Below the pieces are notes generated by a model that had not been told where the DNA came from, did no database searches, and saw only the letters and a list, made by a program, of their open reading frames with translations. Below, in pieces: positions 23,743 to 31,713 of a stretch of DNA of 44,579 nt. The number at the start of each line of letters is the position of its first letter. The stretch's first letter is position 1. The DNA comes from Mycolicibacterium brisbanense (GTDB taxonomy: Bacteria > Actinomycetota > Actinomycetes > Mycobacteriales > Mycobacteriaceae): assembly GCF_001570425.1 (NCBI RefSeq), contig NZ_BCSX01000065.1:1-44579 (forward strand), read 5' to 3'. The position numbers and the translations under genes were made by a program.

Positions 23743-25509
23743 TCAGAGCCCCAGGTCGGCCTCGAAAGCACCGTCCTCAAGCCGACGCTTGATGGTGGTC
23801 ACGAAGCGTCCGGCGTCGGCACCGTCGATGAGCCGGTGGTCGTAGGTCAGCGGCAGGTAGCACACCGACCGCACACCGATGGACTCGTTGCCGTAGGCAT
23901 CGGAGATCACCCGCGGACGCTTGACGATCGCGCCCGTGCCCAGCATCGCCGCCTGCGGCGGCACCAGGATCGGGGTGTCGAACAACGCGCCCTGGCTGCC
24001 GATGTTGGTGATGGTGAAGGTTCCGCCGGACAGCTCGTCGGGTTTGAGGTTGCCCGAGCGGGCGCGGGCGGCAATGTCGGCGATGGCGCGCGCCAGCCCG
24101 CCGAGCGACAGGTCACCGGCGTTGTGGATCACCGGCGAGAGCAGACCCTGGTCGGTGTCGACCGCGAAGCCGAGGTGTTCGGCGTCGTAGTAGGTGATCT
24201 CCTTGGTGTCCTCGTTGTAACTGGCGTTGACGTTCGGGTGGATCTTCAGCGCATCGATGACGGCGCGGGCGATGAAGGGCAGGTAGGTCAGGTTGACCCC
24301 TTCGCGCTCGGCGAAGTCGGCCTTGGCGCGGGCCCGCAGCGCCACGATCTTGGTCATGTCGACCTCGTGGGTTTGCGTCAATTGCGCTGTGGCCTGCAGG
24401 GATTCGCGGGTCTTCTTGGCCGTGATCTGCCGGATGCGGTTGGCCTTCTGGGTGGTGCCACGCAGATGCGCCAACGCCGGGGCGGGCGCCGCCGCCGCGG
24501 GTGCGGGGGCGGCGGGGGCCGCAGCAGCTGGTGCGGGGGCGGGGGGAGCCTTCTTGGCTTCCGCGGCGGCGAGGACGTCTTGTTTGCGGATGCGGCCACC
24601 GACGCCCGTGCCCTTCACCGAGGCGAGGTCGATGTTGTTCTCCGCGGCCAACTTTCGCACCAGCGGTGTCACGTAGGGCGAACCATCGGTAGAGCCGGCC
24701 GCAGCCGGCGCAGCCGCCGCAGGAGCCGGGGCGGCAGGCTTGGGCTCGGGTGCCGGCTGCGGCTTGGGCTGCGGTTTCGGTTCGGGAGCCGGGGCGGCCT
24801 TGGGCTCCGGCTTCGGTTCGGGCTTGGGTTCCGGCTTAGGCTCGGGGGCCGGCGCGGCCGGTGCCGGTGCGGCGGCTGAGGCGTCGCCGATCTTGGCGAG
24901 TTCGCCGCCGACGGAGACGACGTCGTCTTCCTCGGCGCTGATCGAGAGCAGGGTGCCCGCGACCGGGGAGGGGATCTCGGTGTCGACCTTGTCGGTGGAG
25001 ACCTCGACGAGTGGTTCGTCGACGCCCACGCTGTCGCCGACCTTCTTCAGCCAGCGGGTGACGGTGCCCTCGGTGACCGACTCGCCCAGCTCGGGCATCA
25101 CCACCGAGGTCGCCGCACCCGACGACGCCGGAGCCGCGGGCTCCTGCGCGGCCGGGGCCTGCGCAGCCGGCTCGGGTTCGGACGCCTCGGCGGCGGGTTC
25201 AGGTTCGGGTTCGGGTTCCGGCTCCGGTTCGGGTTCGGCCTGGGGGGCCGGTGCCTCCGACGCGGCTTCGCCGGCCTCACCGATGACGGCCAGTTCGCCG
25301 CCGATCTCGACGGTGTCGTCCTCCTGGGCCACGATCTTGGTCAGCACACCAGCGGCCGGGGCCGGGATTTCGGTGTCGACCTTGTCGGTCGAGACCTCCA
25401 GCAGCGGCTCATCGAGTTCGACCGTGTCGCCCTCCTGTTTAAGCCAGCGAGTGACGGTCCCCTCAGTGACACTCTCACCTAGCGCGGGCATCTGGACGGA
25501 GATGGCCAT
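23743..25509 (-). CDS. dlaT: Dihydrolipoamide acyltransferase (E2) with two lipoyl domains
   Basis: DlaT is the E2 core of mycobacterial pyruvate dehydrogenase and also works in the peroxynitrite reductase system with Lpd, AhpC and AhpD. In 588 residues: lipoyl domain 1 with Lys43 in STDKVD, a Pro-Glu-rich linker (90-128), lipoyl domain 2 with Lys174 in the same motif, a Pro-Lys-Glu linker (212-275), the E1/E3-binding domain (277-314), a third Ala-Pro linker, and the catalytic domain from about 355. That domain has His558 and Asp562 in DHRLIDG. The ATG at 25509 has a GGGAG ribosome site nine nt upstream; an earlier start at 25662 lacks support. First gene of the lipoylation unit. Confidence 0.96.
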   Translation of the reverse strand: MAISVQMPALGESVTEGTVTRWLKQEGDTVELDEPLLEVSTDKVDTEIPAPAAGVLTKIVAQEDDTVEIGGELAVIGEAGEAASEAPAPQAEPEPEPEPEPEPEPAAEASEPEPAAQAPAAQEPAAPASSGAATSVVMPELGESVTEGTVTRWLKKVGDSVGVDEPLVEVSTDKVDTEIPSPVAGTLLSISAEEDDVVSVGGELAKIGDASAAAPAPAAPAPEPKPEPKPEPKPEPKAAPAPEPKPQPKPQPAPEPKPAAPAPAAAAPAAAGSTDGSPYVTPLVRKLAAENNIDLASVKGTGVGGRIRKQDVLAAAEAKKAPPAPAPAAAAPAAPAPAAAAPAPALAHLRGTTQKANRIRQITAKKTRESLQATAQLTQTHEVDMTKIVALRARAKADFAEREGVNLTYLPFIARAVIDALKIHPNVNASYNEDTKEITYYDAEHLGFAVDTDQGLLSPVIHNAGDLSLGGLARAIADIAARARSGNLKPDELSGGTFTITNIGSQGALFDTPILVPPQAAMLGTGAIVKRPRVISDAYGNESIGVRSVCYLPLTYDHRLIDGADAGRFVTTIKRRLEDGAFEADLGL

Positions 25510-25700
25510 GTATTGACTCCCTCGGACGGTCACTCGTGACGACTCGAACTCTGGCTTACCACAGCTGGGTGCACTGGGTGCGGCACCTAGGTGGATTGTC
25601 CGGACCATCCTGTCACTGCGCAGCAATTCGCACGCACTCAGGGTTGGCTGCGGCTCTGGCACTATCGAACTGGGTAATACAGGTAGAGGAGATCGTTCCG
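25510..25700. promoter_or_regulatory. Intergenic control region between dlaT and the TTG-start gene
   Basis: The 191-nt divergent region contains three short perfect or near-perfect palindromes: GTCAC-TC-GTGAC (25529-25540), CACCTAGGTG (25584-25593) and GTCCGGAC (25598-25605). They may be operators for dlaT. No certain -10/-35 pair could be assigned. Confidence 0.35.
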
Positions 25701-26051
25701 TTGGGGTTGTTCGACAAGGTTCGCGCGCGTACTTCCGGCCGCGGCGGTCGTGACGCCGCCGACGATCTGGGATACCTGCGCCAGTGGGTCAACGACCACG
25801 TCGGGGTCGAGGCCTACGTCGAACCACGGACCACTGTCACCGATGTCACCGTGGTGCTCGTCGCGGCCGACGGCGAGTGGACCAGACGGCGCACGGGCGG
25901 CGAGGCCGGCGCCCGCCGACTCGGCGATCGTCTGCAGATCCCGGTGTACGACGTGCAGAAGGTCGGCTACCCCCAGCGAATGCGCGACTACGACGCGCGT
26001 CGTCGCATCGAACGGCAACGCGCCATGCGCCGGGAACTGGACGGAAGCTAG
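25701..26051 (+). CDS. Small conserved mycobacterial protein of unknown function, TTG start
   Basis: A 116-residue soluble protein that I recognise only as mycobacterial-type. The N-terminus GLFDKVRART is followed by DLGYLRQWV. A central beta-rich core (TDVTVVLVAADGEWTRRRTGG) comes next, then a basic helical tail rich in Arg (MRDYDARRRIERQRAMRREL) that could bind nucleic acid. The start is TTG at 25701, preceded by a very good GAGGAG site eight nt upstream. No ATG or GTG in frame fits as well. It lies 81 nt before ephD on the same strand and divergent from dlaT. No function is claimed. Confidence 0.75.
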   Translation: MGLFDKVRARTSGRGGRDAADDLGYLRQWVNDHVGVEAYVEPRTTVTDVTVVLVAADGEWTRRRTGGEAGARRLGDRLQIPVYDVQKVGYPQRMRDYDARRRIERQRAMRRELDGS

Positions 26052-26082
26052 GGCCGAGCTAGTCGATACCGTCGGTATTGGA

Positions 26083-26102
26083 TACTGTCCGTAACGGATA
26101 GT
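26083..26102 (+). promoter_or_regulatory. Inverted repeat overlapping a -10-like hexamer upstream of ephD
   Basis: ACTGTCCG-TAA-CGGATAGT (26084-26102) is an 8-bp inverted repeat with one mismatch. TACTGT (26083-26088) overlaps its left arm and fits TANNNT. This is the layout of a repressor operator placed on a promoter. The repressor is unknown. Confidence 0.4.
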
Positions 26103-26132
26103 GGTCAGAGACAACCTCGCGGAGGGTGGACT

Positions 26133-27869
26133 ATGCAGCGCTACGTCGACAGTGCCGACGGGACCCGCATCGCGGTCTATGAACAGGGCGACCCGGACCG
26201 GCCGACGCTGGTGATGGCCCACGGCTGGCCCGACTCCCATGTGTTGTGGGATGGCGTGGTCGCCGAGCTGGGGGACCGGTACCGCATCGTGCGGTACGAC
26301 AACCGTGGCGCCGGCGCCTCCGATGTCCCCAAACGCGTCGCTGCTTTCACCATGGAACGATTCGCCGACGACCTCTCGGCCGTGCTCGACGCGCTCAGCC
26401 CCGGCGTGCCTGCCCACGTACTCGCCCACGACTGGGGTTCGGTCGGCGTGTGGGAGTACCTGAGCCGACCGGGATCGGCCGAGCGGGTGGCCTCGTTCAC
26501 CTCGGTATCGGGACCCAGCACCGACCACTATGGAGCGTTCGTGCGCAGCCGGTTGGCGCGTCCGTACCGGCCCGTCCAGTTCGCCAAGGCGGTCAACCTC
26601 GCGTCCCGGTTCAGCTACTGGATCCCGTTCTCGGTGCCGGTGATCGCGCCTGCGCTGATGCGGCGCGGCGCGGCGCGGCGACTGCAGGCGATCGACACAC
26701 CGGGCCCCAAGTTCCAGTCGGAGAACCTCGACATCGACGCCGCCAACTCGCTGAAGATCTACCGCGCCAACGCGATTCGCTCGTTCACTCGAATGCGGCG
26801 AGACCACTATGTGGCGGTTCCGGTGCAGCTGATCTGCAACGACAACGACCCTGTGGTGCGTGGGCACGGTTACGACGACGAGGCCAGATGGGTGCCGCGG
26901 CTGTGGCGCCGCGACCTCAAAGCCGGGCACTGGGCGCCGTTCTCGCATCCGCGGGCCATCGCGGCGGCCGTCGACGAACTCGTCGAGCACCTGCAGGGAG
27001 CGCCCGCGGCCCGCGCCCTGCGGCGCGCACAAGTCGGCCGGCCACGCGAAACCTTCGGCGACACACTGGTTTCGGTGACGGGTGCGGGCAGCGGCATCGG
27101 GCGGGCGACCGCACTGGCGTTCGCCGCCGAGGGGGCCGAGCTGGTGGTCAGCGACATCGACGAGGCCGCCGCCAAGAAAACCGCCGCCCAGATCGCCGAG
27201 CGTGGCGGCGTCGCCCATGCCTACGCACTCGACGTCGCCGATGCCGACGCGGTCGAGCGCTTCGTCGAGCAGGTGTGCACCGAGCACGGCGTACCGGACA
27301 TCGTGGTCAACAACGCCGGTATCGGGCACGGCGGCAAGTTCCTGGACACCCCGCCCGAGCAGTTCGACCGGGTGCTGGACGTGAACTTCGGCGGAGTGGT
27401 CAACTGCTGCCGGTCGTTCGCCCGCAGGCTCGTCGAACGCGGCACCGGCGGCCACATCGTCAACGTGGCATCGATGGCGGCGTATTCGCCGTCGCAGGCG
27501 GCCAACGCCTACTCCACCAGCAAGGCCGCAGTGTTCATGTTCTCCGACTGCCTGCGGGCCGAATTGAGTTCGGCGGGAATCGGTCTCACCACGATCTGCC
27601 CCGGCGTGATCGACACCAACATCATCGACACCACACGCTTCGACCTGCCCGCCGACCAGCAGGGGCAGGCCGACGAGTTGCGCGCCAAGACCAAGAAGGC
27701 CTTCGCCGCCCGCCGTTACGGGCCGGAGAAGGTCGCCAAGGCCATCGTCACGGCGGTGCGCAAGAACAAGGCCATCCGCCCCGTCACGCCGGAAGCCTAT
27801 GCGGCATACGGCGTGTCGCGGCTGGTGCCCTCGGCATTGCGCCGGGCGGCCCGGGCGGGTGCGCGCTAG
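26133..27869 (+). CDS. ephD: Epoxide hydrolase-SDR fusion protein EphD
   Basis: A 578-residue two-domain enzyme. Residues 1-290 are an alpha/beta-hydrolase of the epoxide-hydrolase type: AHGWPDS oxyanion motif, DNRGAG, nucleophile Asp100 in HDWGSVG, and a late His in KAGHWAPFSHP. Residues 310-578 are a short-chain dehydrogenase: TGAGSGIG at 316-323, NNAGIG, and Tyr460/Lys464 in YSTSK. In M. tuberculosis EphD has been linked to turnover of epoxidised mycolic acids, so envelope lipid metabolism is the likely setting, with the SDR acting on the diol or ketone product (inferred). The ATG has a GGAGG site nearby. Its stop codon lies in a tandem hairpin repeat shared with pepB. Confidence 0.95.
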   Translation: MQRYVDSADGTRIAVYEQGDPDRPTLVMAHGWPDSHVLWDGVVAELGDRYRIVRYDNRGAGASDVPKRVAAFTMERFADDLSAVLDALSPGVPAHVLAHDWGSVGVWEYLSRPGSAERVASFTSVSGPSTDHYGAFVRSRLARPYRPVQFAKAVNLASRFSYWIPFSVPVIAPALMRRGAARRLQAIDTPGPKFQSENLDIDAANSLKIYRANAIRSFTRMRRDHYVAVPVQLICNDNDPVVRGHGYDDEARWVPRLWRRDLKAGHWAPFSHPRAIAAAVDELVEHLQGAPAARALRRAQVGRPRETFGDTLVSVTGAGSGIGRATALAFAAEGAELVVSDIDEAAAKKTAAQIAERGGVAHAYALDVADADAVERFVEQVCTEHGVPDIVVNNAGIGHGGKFLDTPPEQFDRVLDVNFGGVVNCCRSFARRLVERGTGGHIVNVASMAAYSPSQAANAYSTSKAAVFMFSDCLRAELSSAGIGLTTICPGVIDTNIIDTTRFDLPADQQGQADELRAKTKKAFAARRYGPEKVAKAIVTAVRKNKAIRPVTPEAYAAYGVSRLVPSALRRAARAGAR

Positions 27870-27931
27870 CCGTTCACGGCTCTGGCTGAACTAGCCGTTC
27901 ACGGCTCTGGCTGAATCAGCCGTTCACGGCT
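27867..27931 (+). repeat. 25-bp tandem repeat (2.6 copies) with a hairpin per unit, spanning ephD and pepB stops
   Basis: The units 27867-27891 and 27892-27916 are identical except for the last base; a partial third copy runs to 27931. Each carries AGCCGT-TC-ACGGCT, a 6-bp stem-loop (27868-27881, 27893-27906, 27918-27931). The third copy encodes the last codons of pepB, so the repeat seems to be a duplication of the pepB 3' end. It may act as a compound bidirectional terminator. Confidence 0.85.
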
Positions 27932-29466
27932 ATGTCCTCCAGGACGGCGAACATGGTCCGGGTCGGAACGCCGGTGCCGCCCTTGGGCGTGTAACCCCAA
28001 GGGCTGCCGGTGTTGTAGGCGGGCGCGGCGACGTCGATGTGCGCCCACTGAACACCGTCGGCGACGAACTCGCGCAGATAGGTTCCGGCGACCAGCATTC
28101 CGGCGAAGCGCGAGCCGCTGACGTTGGCCAGGTCGGCGACCGTGGACTTGAGGTCGTCCTTGAGCTCCTCGGGCAACGGCATGGCCCAGCCGTTCTCGCC
28201 GACGGCCTGCGACAGCGTCGCCACCCGGTCGCGGAACTCGTCGCTGCCCATCACACCCGGTGTGCGCGCCCCCAGCGCGATGGTCTGCGCGCCGGTCAAG
28301 GTGGACGTCTCGATCAGATAATCCGGATTGTCCTCGCACGCCCGCACGATGGCGTCGGCGAGGATCAGCCGGCCCTCGGCGTCGGTGTTGAGCACCTCGA
28401 CCGTGGTGCCGCCGTACTGGGTGAGGACATCACCCGGGCGCTGCGCGGTCGCCGACGGCATGTTCTCGGCCATGGGGACGGTGGCGATCACGTCGATCGG
28501 CAGGTTCTGCCGGGCCGCCAGCACCACCGTCGCGATGACGGCGGCGGCGCCACCCATGTCGGAAGTCATGTGGTGCATGTTCGCGGCCGGCTTGATCGAG
28601 ATGCCGCCGGTGTCGAACGTGATGCCCTTGCCGACCAGTGCGACGGTCTTCGCGCCGGCTGATCCTGCTCCTCGGGTGCGCGGCCGGCCGCCGCCACGAT
28701 GGGTCAACCGCACCAGCCGCGGCGGGCGAGAGGACCCCTTGCCGACCCCGATGATGCCGCCGTACCCGGCCCTGGTGAGGGCCTTGTCGTCGAGCACCTC
28801 GACTTCGAGTCCGATGGCCTCGCCCAAATCCTTTGCCCGCTTGGCGAATTCGGCCGGGAACAGATGGCTCGGCGGGGTGTTGACGAAATCCCTCGCGGTG
28901 GCCACTGCCGCTGCCACGTCGACCGCACGCTCCGCGTCCTTCTTGGTCGCAGCTTTGGTATCAGCGGCCAGCACGACGATCTTCCGCAGGCCCGGATCCT
29001 TGGGGGCGGTCTTGGCGCTGCGGAACTCACTGAATCGGTAGGCGCCCAGGATCAGGCCCTCGACCGTGGCCTGAAGATCGATTGCGCTGAGCGTCGTCAC
29101 CACCGAGTCGACCTTGTCGAGGGACCGCGCGGCGCTACCCGCGGCGCGCCGGATCACATCGGCAGGCCACTCGTCGCGCGGCTTGCCCAGGCCCACCGCG
29201 AGCACGCTCGCGACGGGCAGCCCGGCCACCACGAGCCGGTGCGACTGGCCTTCGGCGCCCGAGGCGTCCAGTGCCCGCAGGCCCGATTCGATGGCGGCGA
29301 CGGCGTCGTCGTCCAGATAGGGCCCGGAAGCCAGCACCGTCGGCCCGGAATCTCCGGTGACGACGGGAACGATCAGGACGGCGTCGGCGACACCCCTGCG
29401 GGGCACGGCCGAGCTGACGGTGACGGTGGGGGTCTGGTAGCCGGGTGCGCTGCTCACCCGGTTCAC
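27916..29466 (-). CDS. pepB: Leucyl aminopeptidase (M17 family)
   Basis: A cytosolic two-metal aminopeptidase that trims N-terminal residues and recycles peptides, including Cys-Gly from thiols in some bacteria. The 516 residues show an N-terminal macro-like regulatory domain (1-180). The catalytic domain follows with VGKGITFDTGGISIKP (metal Lys and Asp), HHMTSDMGGAA, VPMAENMPS, and the M17 signature NTDAEGRL with its metal Asp and Glu and catalytic Arg. The start is GTG at 29466, one base after the cyclase stop; GTG at 29457 is also possible. The last five residues are encoded in the hairpin repeat. A Gly/Arg-rich insertion (HRGGGRPRTRGAGSAG) before the catalytic core looks like a flexible loop. 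Confidence 0.96.
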   Translation of the reverse strand: MNRVSSAPGYQTPTVTVSSAVPRRGVADAVLIVPVVTGDSGPTVLASGPYLDDDAVAAIESGLRALDASGAEGQSHRLVVAGLPVASVLAVGLGKPRDEWPADVIRRAAGSAARSLDKVDSVVTTLSAIDLQATVEGLILGAYRFSEFRSAKTAPKDPGLRKIVVLAADTKAATKKDAERAVDVAAAVATARDFVNTPPSHLFPAEFAKRAKDLGEAIGLEVEVLDDKALTRAGYGGIIGVGKGSSRPPRLVRLTHRGGGRPRTRGAGSAGAKTVALVGKGITFDTGGISIKPAANMHHMTSDMGGAAAVIATVVLAARQNLPIDVIATVPMAENMPSATAQRPGDVLTQYGGTTVEVLNTDAEGRLILADAIVRACEDNPDYLIETSTLTGAQTIALGARTPGVMGSDEFRDRVATLSQAVGENGWAMPLPEELKDDLKSTVADLANVSGSRFAGMLVAGTYLREFVADGVQWAHIDVAAPAYNTGSPWGYTPKGGTGVPTRTMFAVLEDIAVNG

Positions 29467-29467
29467 C

Positions 29468-30550
29468 CTAGATGCGGGCGAGCGGGTAGGCCGTCACCGG
29501 CGTGGCGAAACCCTTCAAGGTCAGCGACTGGGGCGGCGCGAACCGCCGGTCGGGCAGCGCGTCATGCAGGCGCGTCGAGACCAGGATCTGCCCCGGGTCC
29601 GCCGACGCCACCAACCGTGCCGCCAGATTCACCGGGTTGCCGAAGTAATCCCCGCTGATCGCCAGCACCTGACCGAAATCCAGGCCGGCCCGCACCTGCA
29701 GGTTCGCCTCCCGCGCCCGCGGATGCCCGACCAGCTCCACCGCGACCTGCACCACCTGCTCAGGTTCGGAAGCCACCCACATGATGGCGTCGCCGATGAA
29801 CTTGACCACGCGACCGCCCGCGGCATGGACCACGTCGGCACCGACGCCGCTGAACTCGTTGAGCAGCGCGGTGAGCTCGTCGGTGGTGAGCGCCTGAGTC
29901 AGCGCGGTGAAGTCGGACAGATCGGCAAACCCGATGCCGCACACCACACTTGACGACCCGTCGCGGATCACGTGCTCGAAATAGGTGCGGGCGCTCATCA
30001 AATGGTGGCGGTGCACCGCATCCATCAGCGCGCCGATCCGCGGGATGAACCCGGCGGCGGCGCGGTAGGCCTGGGCGGTGATCAGCTCGTTGTGCGAGAT
30101 GTCGACCTGCATGTCCGGCTTGCTGGCCCGGATCATGGATGACTCGGCCTCGGAGATCCGGGCCAGGCTCGAGCCGATCACCCGAAGCAATCCGGTCGCA
30201 GCCACGTCACCCAACAGCGCGCGCATCTCGGCCCACGTCCGAAGCCCGTCCAGATCGGCCTGGCTCAGCGTGGGCACCTCGGCGCCCGCGGCGGTCAAGC
30301 CCAGTGCCGCCCACGCATGTTCGACGTCGGCCAACGGCAGCCCCAGCGCGGCGGCAGCATCGGCGAGGCTGTACTTCGGTGGTCCCGACCATTGCAGGAC
30401 ATCACCCGCGAGGCCGAACAGCCTGCCGCGGCGTTCAGCCTCGACCATCTCCTCGGCGGTGAACCCCAGTCTGTCGAGGTACTCGATGAGCGGCGCACGG
30501 TCGCGCGCGTCGGCCACGCCGGCGGCCTGCAGCGCATCGAAATCCACCAC
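29468..30550 (-). CDS. Class III adenylate cyclase with N-terminal regulatory domain (Rv2212-like)
   Basis: A 360-residue soluble cyclase making cAMP. The N-terminal 195 residues form a helical domain resembling that of Rv2212, which responds to pH and fatty acids in M. tuberculosis as reported. The catalytic domain (about 200-360) has the metal-binding Asp210 in FADLSDFT and Asp254 in KFIGDAIMWV, Lys250, and the transition-state Asn308 and Arg312 in GNPVNLAARL. All catalytic positions are therefore present in one chain, and a homodimer is expected. The start is GTG at 30550, with CACACT six nt upstream on the minus strand. It sits one base before pepB and is divergent from gcvT over only 43 nt. 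Confidence 0.93.
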   Translation of the reverse strand: MVDFDALQAAGVADARDRAPLIEYLDRLGFTAEEMVEAERRGRLFGLAGDVLQWSGPPKYSLADAAAALGLPLADVEHAWAALGLTAAGAEVPTLSQADLDGLRTWAEMRALLGDVAATGLLRVIGSSLARISEAESSMIRASKPDMQVDISHNELITAQAYRAAAGFIPRIGALMDAVHRHHLMSARTYFEHVIRDGSSSVVCGIGFADLSDFTALTQALTTDELTALLNEFSGVGADVVHAAGGRVVKFIGDAIMWVASEPEQVVQVAVELVGHPRAREANLQVRAGLDFGQVLAISGDYFGNPVNLAARLVASADPGQILVSTRLHDALPDRRFAPPQSLTLKGFATPVTAYPLARI

Positions 30551-30593
30551 CAGTCAAGTGTGGCAGTTCAGCTGCCGGATTAGGGTGAGCTCC
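30551..30593. promoter_or_regulatory. Divergent leaderless promoters for the cyclase and gcvT
   Basis: TAGGGT (30581-30586, plus) lies seven nt before the gcvT GTG. CACACT (30557-30562 read on minus) lies six nt before the cyclase GTG. The 43-nt gap leaves room for both -10s, and each -35 region would overlap the other promoter. Confidence 0.45.
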
Positions 30594-31691
30594 GTGACTG
30601 ACGACCTGTTGCACGGCCCGCTGGAAGACCGCCACCGCGCCCTCGGCGCCAGCTTCGCCGAGTTCGGCGGCTGGTCGATGCCGGTGTCCTACGCCGGGAC
30701 GGTCGCCGAACACACCGCGACCCGCACCACCGTCGGCCTCTTCGACGTCAGCCACCTCGGTAAGGCACTGGTCAGCGGGCCGGGAGCCGCCGCCTACGTC
30801 AACGCCGCGCTGACCAACGACCTCAACCGCATCGGGCCGGGCAAAGCGCAATACACGCTGTGCTGCAACGAGTCTGGCGGTGTCATCGACGATCTCATCG
30901 CCTACTACGTGTCCGACGACGAGATCTTCCTGGTGCCCAACGCCGCCAACACCGCCGCAGTGGTGGCCGAACTGCAGCGCCACGCCCCGGCCGGGCTGAC
31001 CATCACCGACGAGCACCGCTCCTATGCGGTGCTGGCAGTGCAGGGGCCGAAATCCGCCGACGTGCTCGGCGGGCTGGGGCTGCCGACCGACATGGACTAT
31101 ATGGCCTTCGCCGACGCCGACATCGACGGCGTGCGAACCAGGGTCTGCCGCACCGGCTACACCGGTGAACACGGTTACGAACTGCTGCCGCCGTGGGACG
31201 GCGCGGGCGCGGTGTTCGACGCGTTGGTGGCCGCCGTGCAGGCCGCCGGTGGTGAACCGGCAGGCCTCGGTGCCCGTGACACGCTGCGCACCGAGATGGG
31301 CTACCCCCTGCACGGCCACGAGCTGTCACCGGAGATCTCGCCGCTGCAGGCCCGCTGTGGCTGGGCGATCGGCTGGAAGAAGGACGCGTTCTGGGGACGC
31401 GAAGCCCTGCTGGCCGAGAAACAGGCCGGGCCGCGCCGAGTGCTGCGCGGACTCAAAGCGCTGGGGCGCGGTGTGCTGCGGGCCGATATGACCGTGCTGG
31501 ACGGCGAGACCCCGGTCGGTGTCACCACGTCGGGAACTTTCTCACCGACGTTGAAGGTCGGTATCGCGCTGGCCCTGCTCGATACCGCCCACGACATCGC
31601 GGACGGTCAGCACGTCGCCGTGGACGTGCGTGGCCGGGCGGTCGAGTGCGAGGTTGTGAAGCCACCGTTCGTGGCGGCGAATACTCGCTAG
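30594..31691 (+). CDS. gcvT: Aminomethyltransferase (glycine cleavage T protein)
   Basis: GcvT takes the aminomethyl group from the lipoylated H protein, releases ammonia and gives methylene-tetrahydrofolate. The 365-residue protein shows FAEFGGWSMPVSYAG and VGLFDVSHLGK near the N-terminus. The folate-site block ISPLQARCGWAIGWKK is later, together with GARDTLRTEMGYPLHGHE and the C-terminal barrel with GVTTSGTFSPTL. The GTG at 30594 is chosen because MTDDLLHGPLEDRH is the conserved start and TAGGGT precedes it by seven nt; the frame is open far upstream but only as antisense to the cyclase. The function depends on lipoate made by LipA/LipB, also encoded in this window. Confidence 0.96.
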   Translation: MTDDLLHGPLEDRHRALGASFAEFGGWSMPVSYAGTVAEHTATRTTVGLFDVSHLGKALVSGPGAAAYVNAALTNDLNRIGPGKAQYTLCCNESGGVIDDLIAYYVSDDEIFLVPNAANTAAVVAELQRHAPAGLTITDEHRSYAVLAVQGPKSADVLGGLGLPTDMDYMAFADADIDGVRTRVCRTGYTGEHGYELLPPWDGAGAVFDALVAAVQAAGGEPAGLGARDTLRTEMGYPLHGHELSPEISPLQARCGWAIGWKKDAFWGREALLAEKQAGPRRVLRGLKALGRGVLRADMTVLDGETPVGVTTSGTFSPTLKVGIALALLDTAHDIADGQHVAVDVRGRAVECEVVKPPFVAANTR

Positions 31692-31701
31692 CCACCGGCG
31701 A

Positions 31702-31713
31702 TACAATCGCTTT
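31702..31713 (+). promoter_or_regulatory. -10 element for ilvE
   Basis: TACAAT at 31702-31707 is a near-ideal -10, six nt before the ATG at 31714. It lies in the 22-nt gap after gcvT, so ilvE probably has its own leaderless transcript. Confidence 0.6.

Noticed and set aside
24450..25260. Repeat-rich DNA that might be a CRISPR or satellite
   Set aside because: It is codon repetition for Pro-Glu, Pro-Lys and Ala-Pro linkers of DlaT, with no spacers.
30078..30593. Long upstream extension of gcvT
   Set aside because: The extension is antisense to the cyclase; the conserved GcvT N-terminus starts at 30594.
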